A DNA stretch of 21,951 bases, taken from positions 1 to 21,951 of the forward strand of contig DAIDKA010000089.1 of NCBI GenBank assembly GCA_027451085.1, read 5' to 3'. Every line of letters begins with the position of its first letter. The stretch's first letter is position 1. The position numbers and the translations under genes are program-made. A model generated the notes under the pieces. That model was not told the DNA's origin. It did not search any database and saw nothing but the letters and a program-made list of their open reading frames with translations. The stretch comes from Gammaproteobacteria bacterium. GTDB lineage: Bacteria > Pseudomonadota > Gammaproteobacteria > Steroidobacterales > Steroidobacteraceae. This document shows positions 1 through 6,826 of the stretch, piece by piece.

Positions 1-189
1 TGACATGTCGGGGAAGTTGCCCAGCGTCAGCCAGCGCTGTCGGCCGCCGTGGCGGTATCGCAAGACCCAGGAAGCGCTGTCACCGGTCTGTTTGCGCAGG
101 TAAAGCCCGTCGCCATCGCCCAGCAACAAACGCTTGCCGGCGCGGTGGGCGCGCTCGACTTCGAGAGCCGTCAGCTTCGCGTGTTCCAT
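1..189 (-). CDS. P4-type tyrosine integrase, N-terminal part (cut by window edge)
   Basis: Reading the minus strand from the ATG at 189 gives 63 codons that stay open to the window edge. The translation has the pattern of the N-terminal arm-DNA-binding domain (Arm-DNA-bind_3, formerly DUF4102) of P4/SPI-type integrases: KLTALEV, then LLLGDGDGLYLRK, then SWVLRYRHGGRQRWLTLGNF. In this family the domain binds arm-type sites and the catalytic R-H-R-Y domain lies C-terminal, here beyond the left edge. The gene points away from yicC, so the island it belongs to should lie to the left. The upstream region carries iterated TGTAGCT sites that may be its arm sites or operators. Whether the full gene is intact cannot be seen. 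Confidence 0.85.
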   Translation of the reverse strand, partial: MEHAKLTALEVERAHRAGKRLLLGDGDGLYLRKQTGDSASWVLRYRHGGRQRWLTLGNFPDMS

Positions 190-213
190 GGCCGTCACCT
201 CGTCGATCCAGGG

Positions 214-295
214 TGTGTAGCTGGACGCGCAGAAACTTGCTCGTCGAGTCTCCAGCTACATGTCTAGCTACACACCAGCTACACATTTAGCTGCA
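214..295. repeat. Five iterated TGTAGCT-type sites upstream of the integrase
   Basis: Four copies lie in one orientation, with AGCT cores at 254-257, 266-269, 277-280 and 289-292, i.e. 11-12 bp apart or about one helical turn. A fifth, in opposite orientation, has its core at 219-222. The best copies read TGTGTAGCTGG on one strand or the other (214-224, 275-285); the copy at 287-295 is degenerate. They lie between the integrase start codon and yicC, where arm-type integrase sites or an autoregulatory operator would be expected. The repeats are seen directly; the function is inferred. The remaining gap sequence (296-404) is AT-richer than the surroundings and shows no gene. Confidence 0.6.
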
Positions 296-404
296 AAGGT
301 AGCACCGGATCAGGCCGGACGACTATGGACGATATCGAGGAAAACAGTCAATAACTCAATTGGTTACGGGATCGTTGGCGGACATCCCCGGAAGTGCCCG
401 GACC

Positions 405-1274
405 CTATTCGATATTCTGCACCTGCTCGCGCAGCTGTTCGATCAGGACCTTCATGTCCACTGCGCCGTGGGTGGTCTCCAGGTCCTGTGATTTCGACGA
501 GAGGGTATTGGCCTCGCGGTTGAGTTCCTGCATGAGGAAGTCCAGGCGTCGGCCGGCCGGTTCATTGCTGGCGGTGATGCGGCGGATTTCCGCGATATGC
601 GCGCCCAGGCGGTCGAGTTCCTCGTCCACGTCGAGACGCTGCAGCAGCAGCGCGATTTCCTGTTCCAGCCGTTCGGCGCTGACTTCGGCCTTCAGTTCGG
701 CGAGCCGCTCATAGAGGCGTGTACGGGCGCGGTTCTTGATGTCGGGCAGGCGGACGCGCACCTGGGCGACCAGGTTGGTGAGGGCTGCGCAGCGCTGCTC
801 CATGAGTTCGGCCAGCCGCTCGCCCTCGCGGGCGCGGGCCTGGGCCAGTTCGCGCACGGTCGCGGTGGTGAGCGCGCGGGCGGCGGCCATGAGTTCTTCG
901 GTGCCGGAGTCCACGTCCTTGAGCACACCGGGCCAGCGCAGAGTTTCCAGGGCGTCGAGGCTTACGGGTTGGGAGCCGGCCAGTTGGGCGACTTCGCGCA
1001 CCCGGCCCATGAGCCGGGCGAGCACCTCGCGGTTCAGCTCCAGGCCGCGGGCGCCGCTGTCGGCCTTGCGGAAGGTCAGGGTGCAGTCGATCTTGCCACG
1101 CCGCAACTCGCGTCCGAACTGAGCGCGCAGTTCGGGGTCCAGGCTGCGCAGTTCCTCCGGCAGGCGCAAACTGGCCTCCAGGAACCGGTGATTGACGCTG
1201 CGCAGTTCGCAGACCAGCGCACCCCAGGGTCCGGAGGTCTCGCGGCGTGCGAAACCAGTCATGCTGACGATCAT
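405..1274 (-). CDS. yicC: YicC/YloC-family endoribonuclease
   Basis: The 289-residue protein starts MIVSMTGFARRE and ends with the typical C-terminal block (GRRLDFLMQELNREANTL, then SKSQDLE, then a D-K-IEQLREQVQNIE tail), matching E. coli YicC (287 aa) in length and both ends. Members of this family were long annotated as stress-induced proteins and have more recently been shown to be endoribonucleases; E. coli YicC is linked to small-RNA turnover. The start was chosen at 1274 because the family begins MI-SMT-FAR; the reading frame stays open far upstream, but that part lies antisense to rph and the phosphatase gene and is not coding. No strong ribosome binding site is visible. The gene is divergent from the phosphatase operon, and its 3' end adjoins an integrase gene, which makes it a likely island attachment site. 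Confidence 0.93.
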   Translation of the reverse strand: MIVSMTGFARRETSGPWGALVCELRSVNHRFLEASLRLPEELRSLDPELRAQFGRELRRGKIDCTLTFRKADSGARGLELNREVLARLMGRVREVAQLAGSQPVSLDALETLRWPGVLKDVDSGTEELMAAARALTTATVRELAQARAREGERLAELMEQRCAALTNLVAQVRVRLPDIKNRARTRLYERLAELKAEVSAERLEQEIALLLQRLDVDEELDRLGAHIAEIRRITASNEPAGRRLDFLMQELNREANTLSSKSQDLETTHGAVDMKVLIEQLREQVQNIE

Positions 1275-1361
1275 AATGTCGGAAAGATCCGCTTCATGGC
1301 GTGCTGCGGCACGGTGCGGCTTACGCTTCCTGCGCGGCGGGTGATATAAGAGTCCTAAGCC

Positions 1362-1385
1362 CGGCAAAAACCAAAGCTTTTGCCG
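1362..1385. promoter_or_regulatory. Inverted repeat in the yicC/phosphatase divergent region
   Basis: CGGCAAAA (1362-1369) and TTTTGCCG (1378-1385) form a perfect 8-bp dyad around an 8-base centre. It lies in the 144-bp intergenic region between two divergent genes, so an operator for one or both is possible. A hairpin at the 5' end of a transcript is the alternative. No regulator can be named from the sequence. Confidence 0.35.
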
Positions 1386-1418
1386 AGAACCAAGTGTAAC
1401 AGATAGATAGACGCATTC

Positions 1419-2162
1419 TTGCAGGTCGAATACGCTGATTTGAGTCTTCTCGGCGGCCGGGAAGAGAACCAGGACCGGGCTGCGGTGGCCGTTGCCGAGC
1501 ATGCGGTGTTGCTGGTCGTCGTGGACGGCATGGGCGGGCACGCTGACGGTGCGCGCGCGGCTGAGACCAGCATCGAGCTGCTGCTCGAAGCATTCTGGAA
1601 CACTCCGCAGCCGCTGTTTGATCCCCTGGGGTTCCTGCATCTGGGCCTTGGAAAGGCGCACGAGGGCGTGGTGCGGCTGGGGCTGTCGCTGCCCCTGGAC
1701 AAGCGGCCACGCGCCACCTGCGCGGTGTGCCTGGTGCAGCACGGATCGGCCTACTTCGCGCATGTCGGCGACAGCCGCATCTACTGGCTGCGCCAAGGCA
1801 GCGTCGTCACCCGCACGCGCGACCACAGCCACGTGGAGTTGCTGTTGCGCGAGGGCCTGATCACGCCGGAGCAGGCCCATAATCACCCCATGCGCAACTA
1901 CGTGGATTCCTGCCTGGGCGGTGATCAGATGCTGCCGGACATGACCCTGAGTGAACGGCGCATACTGCAGCAGGGCGATGTCATCATGGTCTGCAGCGAT
2001 GGCGTCTGGGGCGGCCTGCATGACGAAGACATCGCCGCCAGCCTGGCTGACGACGACCGGCCTCTGTCTGAACTGTTGACCGCGTTGTCCCACCACGCGG
2101 TGAAGGTCGGCGGCCCGATGGCCGACAATGCCTCCGCCGCCGCCCTGCGTTTTAGAGGTTAA
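1419..2162 (+). CDS. PP2C-family serine/threonine protein phosphatase
   Basis: The 247-residue soluble protein carries the PP2C motifs in order: REENQD near residues 14-19, VVDGMGGHADG at 34-44, VGDSRIYWLR near 120, MVCSDGVWGG near 190, and a C-terminal ADNASAAAL. The aspartates of these motifs are the metal ligands in the family, so the enzyme looks catalytically intact. PP2C enzymes of the PrpC/Stp type remove phosphate from Ser/Thr residues of proteins phosphorylated by Hanks-type kinases. The only suitable start is TTG at 1419: an in-frame stop lies just upstream at 1404-1406, and little protein would remain before the REENQD motif with a later start. It is the first gene of an operon, three bases upstream of rph. 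No cognate kinase gene is present in the window. Confidence 0.88.
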   Translation: MQVEYADLSLLGGREENQDRAAVAVAEHAVLLVVVDGMGGHADGARAAETSIELLLEAFWNTPQPLFDPLGFLHLGLGKAHEGVVRLGLSLPLDKRPRATCAVCLVQHGSAYFAHVGDSRIYWLRQGSVVTRTRDHSHVELLLREGLITPEQAHNHPMRNYVDSCLGGDQMLPDMTLSERRILQQGDVIMVCSDGVWGGLHDEDIAASLADDDRPLSELLTALSHHAVKVGGPMADNASAAALRFRG

Positions 2163-2165
2163 AAC

Positions 2166-2894
2166 TTGAGCAAAAGACCCTCCGGTCGTGCGGCCGCCGA
2201 GCCGCGCGCCATCAGTTTCAGCAGCGGTTTCAGCCGCCATGCGGAAGGCTCGGTGCTGGTGAAGTTCGGTGACACCCACGTGTTGTGCACGGCCAGCGTC
2301 GAGGAGTCCGTGCCGCCCTTCCTGCGCGGCAAGGGCCAGGGCTGGGTGACGGCCGAGTACGGCATGCTGCCGCGATCCACCCACACCCGCCAGGCCCGTG
2401 AAGCCGCGCGTGGCAAGCAGGGTGGACGCACGCTGGAGATCCAGCGTCTGATCGGCCGTTCGCTGCGTGCCGTTGTCGACATGAAGGCACTGGGTGAACG
2501 CACCGTCACGGTGGACTGCGATGTGCTGCAGGCCGATGGCGGCACCCGCACGGCGTCGGTGACGGGAGGCTATGTTGCGCTGGCGCAGGCCTGCGAAGCG
2601 CTGGTCAGGCGCGGCGCGCTGGCGGCCTCTCCGCTGCACGGCCAGGTGGCGGCGATTTCGGTGGGGGTGTATCGAGGCGAGCCGGTGCTCGACCTGGATT
2701 ACGCCGAGGACTCGCAGGCCGAGACCGACATGAACGTGGTGATGAACAACGGCGGCGGCTTCATCGAGGTGCAGGGCACGGCTGAAGGGCATGCGTTGCG
2801 CCGCCATGAACTTGATGCGTTGCTGGATCTTGCCGCCGCCGGCCTGGAGCGCATTTTCCCCTTGCAGCTGCGGGCGCTTCAGGGCGCCGCATGA
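2166..2894 (+). CDS. rph: Ribonuclease PH
   Basis: This 242-residue phosphorolytic 3'-5' exoribonuclease trims tRNA 3' ends, using phosphate to release nucleoside diphosphates. Family hallmarks are clear: an N-terminal RPSGR, then GQGWVTAEYGMLPRSTHTR (about residues 59-77), GRTLEIQRLIGRSLRAVVD, CDVLQADGGTRTASVTGGY and DLDYAEDSQAETDMNVVM, which holds the conserved acidic catalytic residues. The length is that of the family (E. coli-type full-length protein 238 aa). The start is TTG at 2166, preceded by GAGG at good spacing, and the residues after it match the usual N-terminus. The stop overlaps the rdgB start (ATGA), indicating translational coupling. It is unusual that two adjacent genes, this and the phosphatase, both use TTG. 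Confidence 0.96.
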   Translation: MSKRPSGRAAAEPRAISFSSGFSRHAEGSVLVKFGDTHVLCTASVEESVPPFLRGKGQGWVTAEYGMLPRSTHTRQAREAARGKQGGRTLEIQRLIGRSLRAVVDMKALGERTVTVDCDVLQADGGTRTASVTGGYVALAQACEALVRRGALAASPLHGQVAAISVGVYRGEPVLDLDYAEDSQAETDMNVVMNNGGGFIEVQGTAEGHALRRHELDALLDLAAAGLERIFPLQLRALQGAA

Positions 2895-3517
2895 AGGTGG
2901 TGCTCGCCAGCGGCAATGCCGGCAAGCAGCGGGAGTTCGCCGCGCTGCTGGCGCCGCTGGGCTACGAGGTCGTGACCCAGACCAGTCTCGGCATTGAGTC
3001 CGCCGAGGAGACGGGTACGACCTTTGAGCACAACGCGCTGCTGAAGGCGCGGCATGCGGCGCGGCTGTCCGGCCTGCCCGCACTGGCGGATGATTCCGGC
3101 ATCGAGGTCGATGCGCTGGGTGGCCGTCCCGGTGTCTACTCCGCGCGCTATGCCGGCCGCGACGCCTCGGATGCAGCCAACCTGGAGCTGATGCTGCATG
3201 AGCTGGCCGGTGTGCCGGCGGCCCGGCGCACCGCGCGTTACCGCTGTGTGCTGGCCTACGTGCGCAGCGCGGATGATCCGCAGCCGTTGCTCGCCGCCGG
3301 GTCGTGGGAGGGGCGTGTGCTTGAGGCGCCGCAGGGCGATGGCGGCTTTGGCTACGACCCGGTTTTCCTGCCGCAAGAGTCGGCGCTGTCCGCGGCGCAG
3401 ATGACATCCGCAGCCAAGAATGCAGTCAGTCACCGGGCCCGCGCGCTGGCGGCGCTGGTCACGCTGCTGAAAGCACGCTCCGAGGGCGTTACGCCCACCC
3501 GTTTCAGTCCCGGTTAG
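2891..3517 (+). CDS. rdgB: XTP/dITP diphosphohydrolase (house-cleaning NTPase, RdgB/HAM1)
   Basis: This 208-residue pyrophosphatase hydrolyses non-canonical purine nucleotides (dITP, XTP, ITP) to monophosphates, keeping them out of DNA and RNA. The N-terminal substrate-binding motif VVLASGNAGKQREF, the LADDSGIEVDALGG-PGVYSARYAG block near residues 67-92, and the C-terminal GGFGYDPVF and K-A-SHRARAL motifs are all present. The start overlaps the rph stop by four bases and hemW begins two bases after the stop, so the three genes are one transcriptional unit. The rph-rdgB-hemW order is common in gammaproteobacteria. Confidence 0.96.
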   Translation: MKVVLASGNAGKQREFAALLAPLGYEVVTQTSLGIESAEETGTTFEHNALLKARHAARLSGLPALADDSGIEVDALGGRPGVYSARYAGRDASDAANLELMLHELAGVPAARRTARYRCVLAYVRSADDPQPLLAAGSWEGRVLEAPQGDGGFGYDPVFLPQESALSAAQMTSAAKNAVSHRARALAALVTLLKARSEGVTPTRFSPG

Positions 3518-3519
3518 CC

Positions 3520-4701
3520 ATGCTCGCCACGCCGCCGCTCGGCCTGTACATCCACTTTCCGTGGTGTGTGCGCAAGTGTCCCTACTGTGACTTCAACTCC
3601 TACACCCTGCACGGCGGGTTGCCTGAAGACGCCTATGTCGGGGCGCTGCTGGCCGACATGCGCAGCCAGGCGCAGCGCGTGGCCGGTCGCCGGCTGGTGA
3701 GCGTGTTCATGGGCGGTGGTACGCCCAGCCTGTTTTCCCCGGCGGCCATCGGCCGGGTGCTGGCCGCTGCGCGCGAGCTGTTCGGCTTTGAACCCGGTAT
3801 CGAGATCACCCTGGAGGCCAATCCCGGCACCATCGAACGCGGTCGCTTCGCGGGCTACGCTGAAGCCGGGGTCAACCGGGTGTCCCTGGGAGCGCAGAGC
3901 TTCGGGGCGGCGCAGCTTGTGGCGCTGGGCCGCATCCACTCCCCGGATGATACGCGGCGGGCGGTGGCGGAACTGAAGGCTGCGGGGCTCGCCAACTTCA
4001 ACCGCGATCTCATGTACGGCCTGCCGGGGCAGGATGCGGCGGGCGCCCGCAGCGATGTTGCGCAGGCGCTGGCGCTTGAGCCGGCGCATCTCTCACATTA
4101 CAGCCTGACGCTGGAGCCGGGCACGCCCTTCCAGGCCCAGCCGCCGCCACTGCCCGACGATGAGGCGGTGGAGCAGATGCTGGCAGAGTGCGCGGCGGAC
4201 CTCGGCGCCGCCGGCTTCGGGCACTACGAGGTTTCGGCCTATGCCCGGCCCGGGCGCCAAAGCCGGCACAACCTCAATTACTGGACCTTCGGTGACTACC
4301 TTGGGGTCGGCGCCGGAGCCCATGGCAAGCTTACGGATGCCGCGGCGGGTGCCATCGTGCGCACCACCCGCACCCGCGAGCCGCGCCGCTACCTGGCCGG
4401 TACGGGCGCTGCCACGCAGAAGGTGGTGCCGCCGGGTGAATTGCCGTTCGAGTTCATGATGAACGCCCTGCGCCTGGTGGACGGCGTGGCGCCGGCGCTG
4501 TTCGAGGCGCGCACCGGGCTGCCCCGGGTTGCCGTCGCCCGGACGCTGGATCGCCTGGTCGCCCGGGGCCTGCTGGAGGCGGGGGAAACCCGGTGGCGGC
4601 CCACCGCCCTGGGACGGCGCTTTCTCAATGAACTGTTGCTGGATTTTCTCGGCAAGCCTGAAGCGGCAGGCAATACGCAACTGTCAAGGCTTCCGGGCTG
4701 A
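3520..4701 (+). CDS. hemW: Radical SAM heme chaperone HemW
   Basis: The 393-residue protein has the radical-SAM cluster motif C16-x3-C20-x2-C23 in FPWCVRKCPYCDFNSY near its N-terminus, followed by the GGGTPS motif (about residues 66-71), an ITLEANP strand and the MYGLPGQ segment. The C-terminal HemN-C domain contains FEFMMNALRL and ends with a short winged-helix-like region. Proteins of this type, often annotated as oxygen-independent coproporphyrinogen oxidase, are HemW heme chaperones: the length and the CPYCDF signature fit HemW, whereas true HemN is about 457 aa. It is the last gene of the phosphatase-rph-rdgB-hemW operon. No convincing terminator was found right after it. Confidence 0.93.
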   Translation: MLATPPLGLYIHFPWCVRKCPYCDFNSYTLHGGLPEDAYVGALLADMRSQAQRVAGRRLVSVFMGGGTPSLFSPAAIGRVLAAARELFGFEPGIEITLEANPGTIERGRFAGYAEAGVNRVSLGAQSFGAAQLVALGRIHSPDDTRRAVAELKAAGLANFNRDLMYGLPGQDAAGARSDVAQALALEPAHLSHYSLTLEPGTPFQAQPPPLPDDEAVEQMLAECAADLGAAGFGHYEVSAYARPGRQSRHNLNYWTFGDYLGVGAGAHGKLTDAAAGAIVRTTRTREPRRYLAGTGAATQKVVPPGELPFEFMMNALRLVDGVAPALFEARTGLPRVAVARTLDRLVARGLLEAGETRWRPTALGRRFLNELLLDFLGKPEAAGNTQLSRLPG

Positions 4702-4724
4702 AAAAGTCCCGCCCGCGCACCTCG

Positions 4725-4733
4725 TTATTCACA
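4725..4733 (+). other. DnaA-box-like 9-mer (TTATTCACA)
   Basis: The 9-mer fits the E. coli R-box consensus TTWTNCACA. Alone it would mean little, but it lies in the same 402-bp intergenic gap as a perfect inverted DnaA-box pair, on the opposite side of an AT-rich stretch. Confidence 0.4.
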
Positions 4734-4760
4734 GGGTCCCAGGGGCGGTTTGGCGTTACG

Positions 4761-4880
4761 ACAAATGAGTACATTACGAGTCATATTGAGCATTCCGCTG
4801 AATAATGTCCGCGTAAACTATTGATGAATAAGGGTGAAATGTACTGGTCATTTCTTGATCAACATAACAAAAATGCAATG
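4761..4880. other. AT-rich core of the hemW-rpmE intergenic gap
   Basis: By hand count 42 of these 120 bases are G or C (35%), against an evidently much higher GC content in the flanking genes. The stretch contains a small dyad GAAATG/CATTTC (4836-4841 and 4849-4854) and a TTGATCAA palindrome near 4856. No gene is seen in the gap 4702-5103. Together with the flanking DnaA boxes the segment resembles a DNA-unwinding element, but this is inference. Confidence 0.4.
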
Positions 4881-4923
4881 TAGCCCGGTTGCTGGACATG
4901 GCCCTGGCCATCGCTCCACAGAG

Positions 4924-4946
4924 TTATCCACAGGTTCTGTGGATAA
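4924..4946. other. Head-to-head pair of perfect DnaA boxes
   Basis: TTATCCACAG (4924-4933) and CTGTGGATAA (4937-4946) form a perfect 10-bp inverted repeat with a 3-base centre. Each arm contains the strongest E. coli-type DnaA box TTATCCACA. A further 14-bp palindrome, ATGGCC-CT-GGCCAT, lies just upstream at 4898-4911. The pair could bind DnaA as part of an origin-like, DnaA-titrating or regulatory site ahead of rpmE. It could also act simply as an RNA hairpin, but it has no following T-tract. Confidence 0.6.
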
Positions 4947-5010
4947 GGCTTCATGCCGCACTGCGGTCTGTACCGTGGCCAAGCCCGGGTCAGAAAATGC
5001 AGTTGAAAAC

Positions 5011-5039
5011 TTGAGCCGGCGACCATATGCCGCTAGACT
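5011..5039 (+). promoter_or_regulatory. Candidate sigma-70 promoter of rpmE
   Basis: TTGAGC (5011-5016) and TAGACT (5034-5039) are separated by 17 bases and each matches the consensus hexamer at four of six positions. They lie 65 bases upstream of the rpmE start codon. This is moderate support only. Confidence 0.35.
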
Positions 5040-5103
5040 CGCCCGCCCTTTTGCTCACGCCCGTGGAATTGCCCGCGGCCCCGAAGCGACGGAGAAGGAC
5101 ATC

Positions 5104-5316
5104 ATGAAGACCACCGGCCATCCCGAGTACAAAGAAATCAACGTCAGCTGCACCTGCGGCAACGCCTTCAAAACCGGCTCTACCCTGGGCCATGACCTGC
5201 AGGTGGAAGTGTGCTCGGCCTGCCACCCGTTCTACACCGGCAAGCAGAAGATGGTCGACACCGCCGGTCGCGTGGACAAGTTCCGCAAGAAGTACGCTGC
5301 CGCCGCGGCGCGCTGA
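5104..5316 (+). CDS. rpmE: 50S ribosomal protein L31, zinc-binding form
   Basis: The 70-residue protein begins MKTTGHPEYKEINVSCTCGN and carries the four cysteines of the zinc-binding (C+) type of L31 at positions 16, 18, 37 and 40, with the CSACHPFYTGKQK block after them. L31 sits in the large subunit near the intersubunit bridge; the zinc form also serves as a mobilisable zinc store in bacteria with a zinc-free paralogue, which is not in this window. The start is fixed by a GGAG ribosome binding site about nine bases upstream and by family alignment, although the frame is open further upstream. It appears to be a single-gene transcript ending at the hairpin 5341-5366. Confidence 0.96.
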   Translation: MKTTGHPEYKEINVSCTCGNAFKTGSTLGHDLQVEVCSACHPFYTGKQKMVDTAGRVDKFRKKYAAAAAR

Positions 5317-5340
5317 AGCGCGCAGCACGGACATGGACAG

Positions 5341-5366
5341 GGGCGATCCTGTGGATCGCCCTTCTT
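5341..5366 (+). terminator. Rho-independent terminator after rpmE
   Basis: GGGCGATCC (5341-5349), loop TGT, GGATCGCCC (5353-5361) make a perfect 9-bp stem followed by TTCTT. It lies 24 bases after the rpmE stop codon. Confidence 0.8.
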
Positions 5367-5517
5367 CCAGCTGACCGGGCCTCCGGCTTTCATGCGGCTT
5401 TAGTCCTTGAACCTGTTCAGAAATTAATTCGCGTTGCCTTGATTCCGCACGCGGGCCATGTAACCCTCAGCTTCGCCCCGCGCCACTCCAGCGAGGCGTT
5501 CCAGGAAGCTGATATAC

Positions 5518-6819
5518 ATGACTCAGAGCAAGCTCGAGCTGGCCGATCCGGTCAGCGGTAAAAAGGCTGAACTCGCCGTCCATCCCGGCACCATCGGCCC
5601 CAGCGTTGTCGACATAAGCGGCCTGAACAAGGCCTTTGGCGCATTTACCTACGATCCTGGCTACGGCTTCACCGCGGCCTGTGACAGCAAGATCACCTAC
5701 ATCGATGGCGATGCCGGCGTGTTGCTGCATCGCGGCTATCCCATCGAGCAGCTGGCGGAAAAAAGCTCCTTCATGGAGGTCTGTTACCTGCTGCTGAATG
5801 GCGAGCTGCCGGGCAAGGCCGAGCTCGACACGTTCAAGACGAGCATCACCCATCACACGATGCTCAACGAGTCGCTGCTGCGGTTCTTCAACGGTTTCCA
5901 CCACAACGCCCACCCGATGGCCATGACCTCGGCCGTGGTGGCGTCGCTGTCGGCCTTCTACCACGACAGCCTGAACATCCATGATCCGCAGCAGCGCGAG
6001 GTCTTCGCCCACCGCATCATTGCGAAGATCCCGACCATCGCGGCCGCCGCCCACAAGCACTCGCTGGGCCAGCCGTTCATCTACCCGCGCAATGACCTCG
6101 ACTACTGCAGCAACCTGCTGCACATGTTCTTCTCGGTGCCCTGCGAGCCCTACGAGGTCGATCCGGTCGCCGCCAAGGCGCTCGACCTGCTGTTCATCCT
6201 GCACGCCGACCATGAGCAGAACGCCAGCACCTCCACCGTGCGGCTCGCCGGCAGCACCGGCGCCAACCCGTACGCCGCGATCTCCGCCGGCGTCTCGGCG
6301 CTGTGGGGCCCGGCCCACGGTGGCGCGAACGAGGCTGTGCTCAACATGCTGGAGCAGATCGGCAGCGTCCAGAACGTCCCCAAGTATCTGGACATGGCGA
6401 AGGACAAGAGCAGCCATTTCCGCCTCATGGGCTTCGGCCACCGGGTATACAAGAACTTCGACCCGCGCGCCAAGATCATCCGCGCCATGTGTTACACGGT
6501 CCTGGAGAAGCTGGGCAGCACCAACAAGCCGCTGTTCGAGCTCGCGCTGCGGCTGGAGGAGATCGCCCTCAAGGACGAGTACTTCGTCTCGCGCAAGCTG
6601 TACCCGAACGTCGATTTCTACTCCGGTCTCATCTACAGCGCGCTGGGCATCCCGCGCTCGATGTTCACCGTGATGTTCGCCGTCGCCCGCACCGTGGGCT
6701 GGGTGTCGCACTGGGCCGAGATGATCTCGGACCCGGCGATGCGCATCGGCCGGCCGCGCCAGCTGTACACGGGCTCGCCCAGGCGCGACTACGTGGAGAT
6801 CGCGCAGCGCAGCCGGTGA
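5518..6819 (+). CDS. gltA: Type II citrate synthase
   Basis: This 433-residue enzyme condenses acetyl-CoA with oxaloacetate to citrate, the entry step of the TCA cycle. The length and the N-terminal domain (FTYDPGYGFTAACDSKITYIDGD) fit the hexameric, NADH-sensitive Gram-negative type (E. coli 427 aa). The catalytic triad of the family is recognisable in GPAHGGANEAVL (His), MGFGHRVYKNFDPRA (His) and YPNVDFYSGL (Asp). The ATG at 5518 has AGGAAG upstream at suitable spacing. The gene follows the rpmE terminator after about 150 bp and is convergent with the minus-strand gene ending at 6827, only seven bases away and without an obvious hairpin between them. Confidence 0.97.
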   Translation: MTQSKLELADPVSGKKAELAVHPGTIGPSVVDISGLNKAFGAFTYDPGYGFTAACDSKITYIDGDAGVLLHRGYPIEQLAEKSSFMEVCYLLLNGELPGKAELDTFKTSITHHTMLNESLLRFFNGFHHNAHPMAMTSAVVASLSAFYHDSLNIHDPQQREVFAHRIIAKIPTIAAAAHKHSLGQPFIYPRNDLDYCSNLLHMFFSVPCEPYEVDPVAAKALDLLFILHADHEQNASTSTVRLAGSTGANPYAAISAGVSALWGPAHGGANEAVLNMLEQIGSVQNVPKYLDMAKDKSSHFRLMGFGHRVYKNFDPRAKIIRAMCYTVLEKLGSTNKPLFELALRLEEIALKDEYFVSRKLYPNVDFYSGLIYSALGIPRSMFTVMFAVARTVGWVSHWAEMISDPAMRIGRPRQLYTGSPRRDYVEIAQRSR

Positions 6820-6826
6820 CGCGCGT

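Noticed and set aside
1275..3407. Minus-strand open frame continuing about 710 codons upstream of yicC
   Set aside because: It is antisense to rdgB, rph and the phosphatase gene, lacks any domain pattern and is low-complexity (His/Arg/Ala-rich), as expected for an antisense frame in GC-rich DNA. Only the YicC part is real.
4836..4854. Zur-box-like dyad GAAATG/CATTTC upstream of the zinc-type L31 gene
   Set aside because: The outer bases resemble a Zur box, but the total length is 19 and not 23 bp, the centre does not fit, and it lies 250 bp from the rpmE start.
4924..4946. Inverted repeat as a rho-independent terminator of hemW
   Set aside because: It is over 200 bp from the hemW stop, is followed by GGC and not a T-tract, and each arm is a perfect DnaA box.
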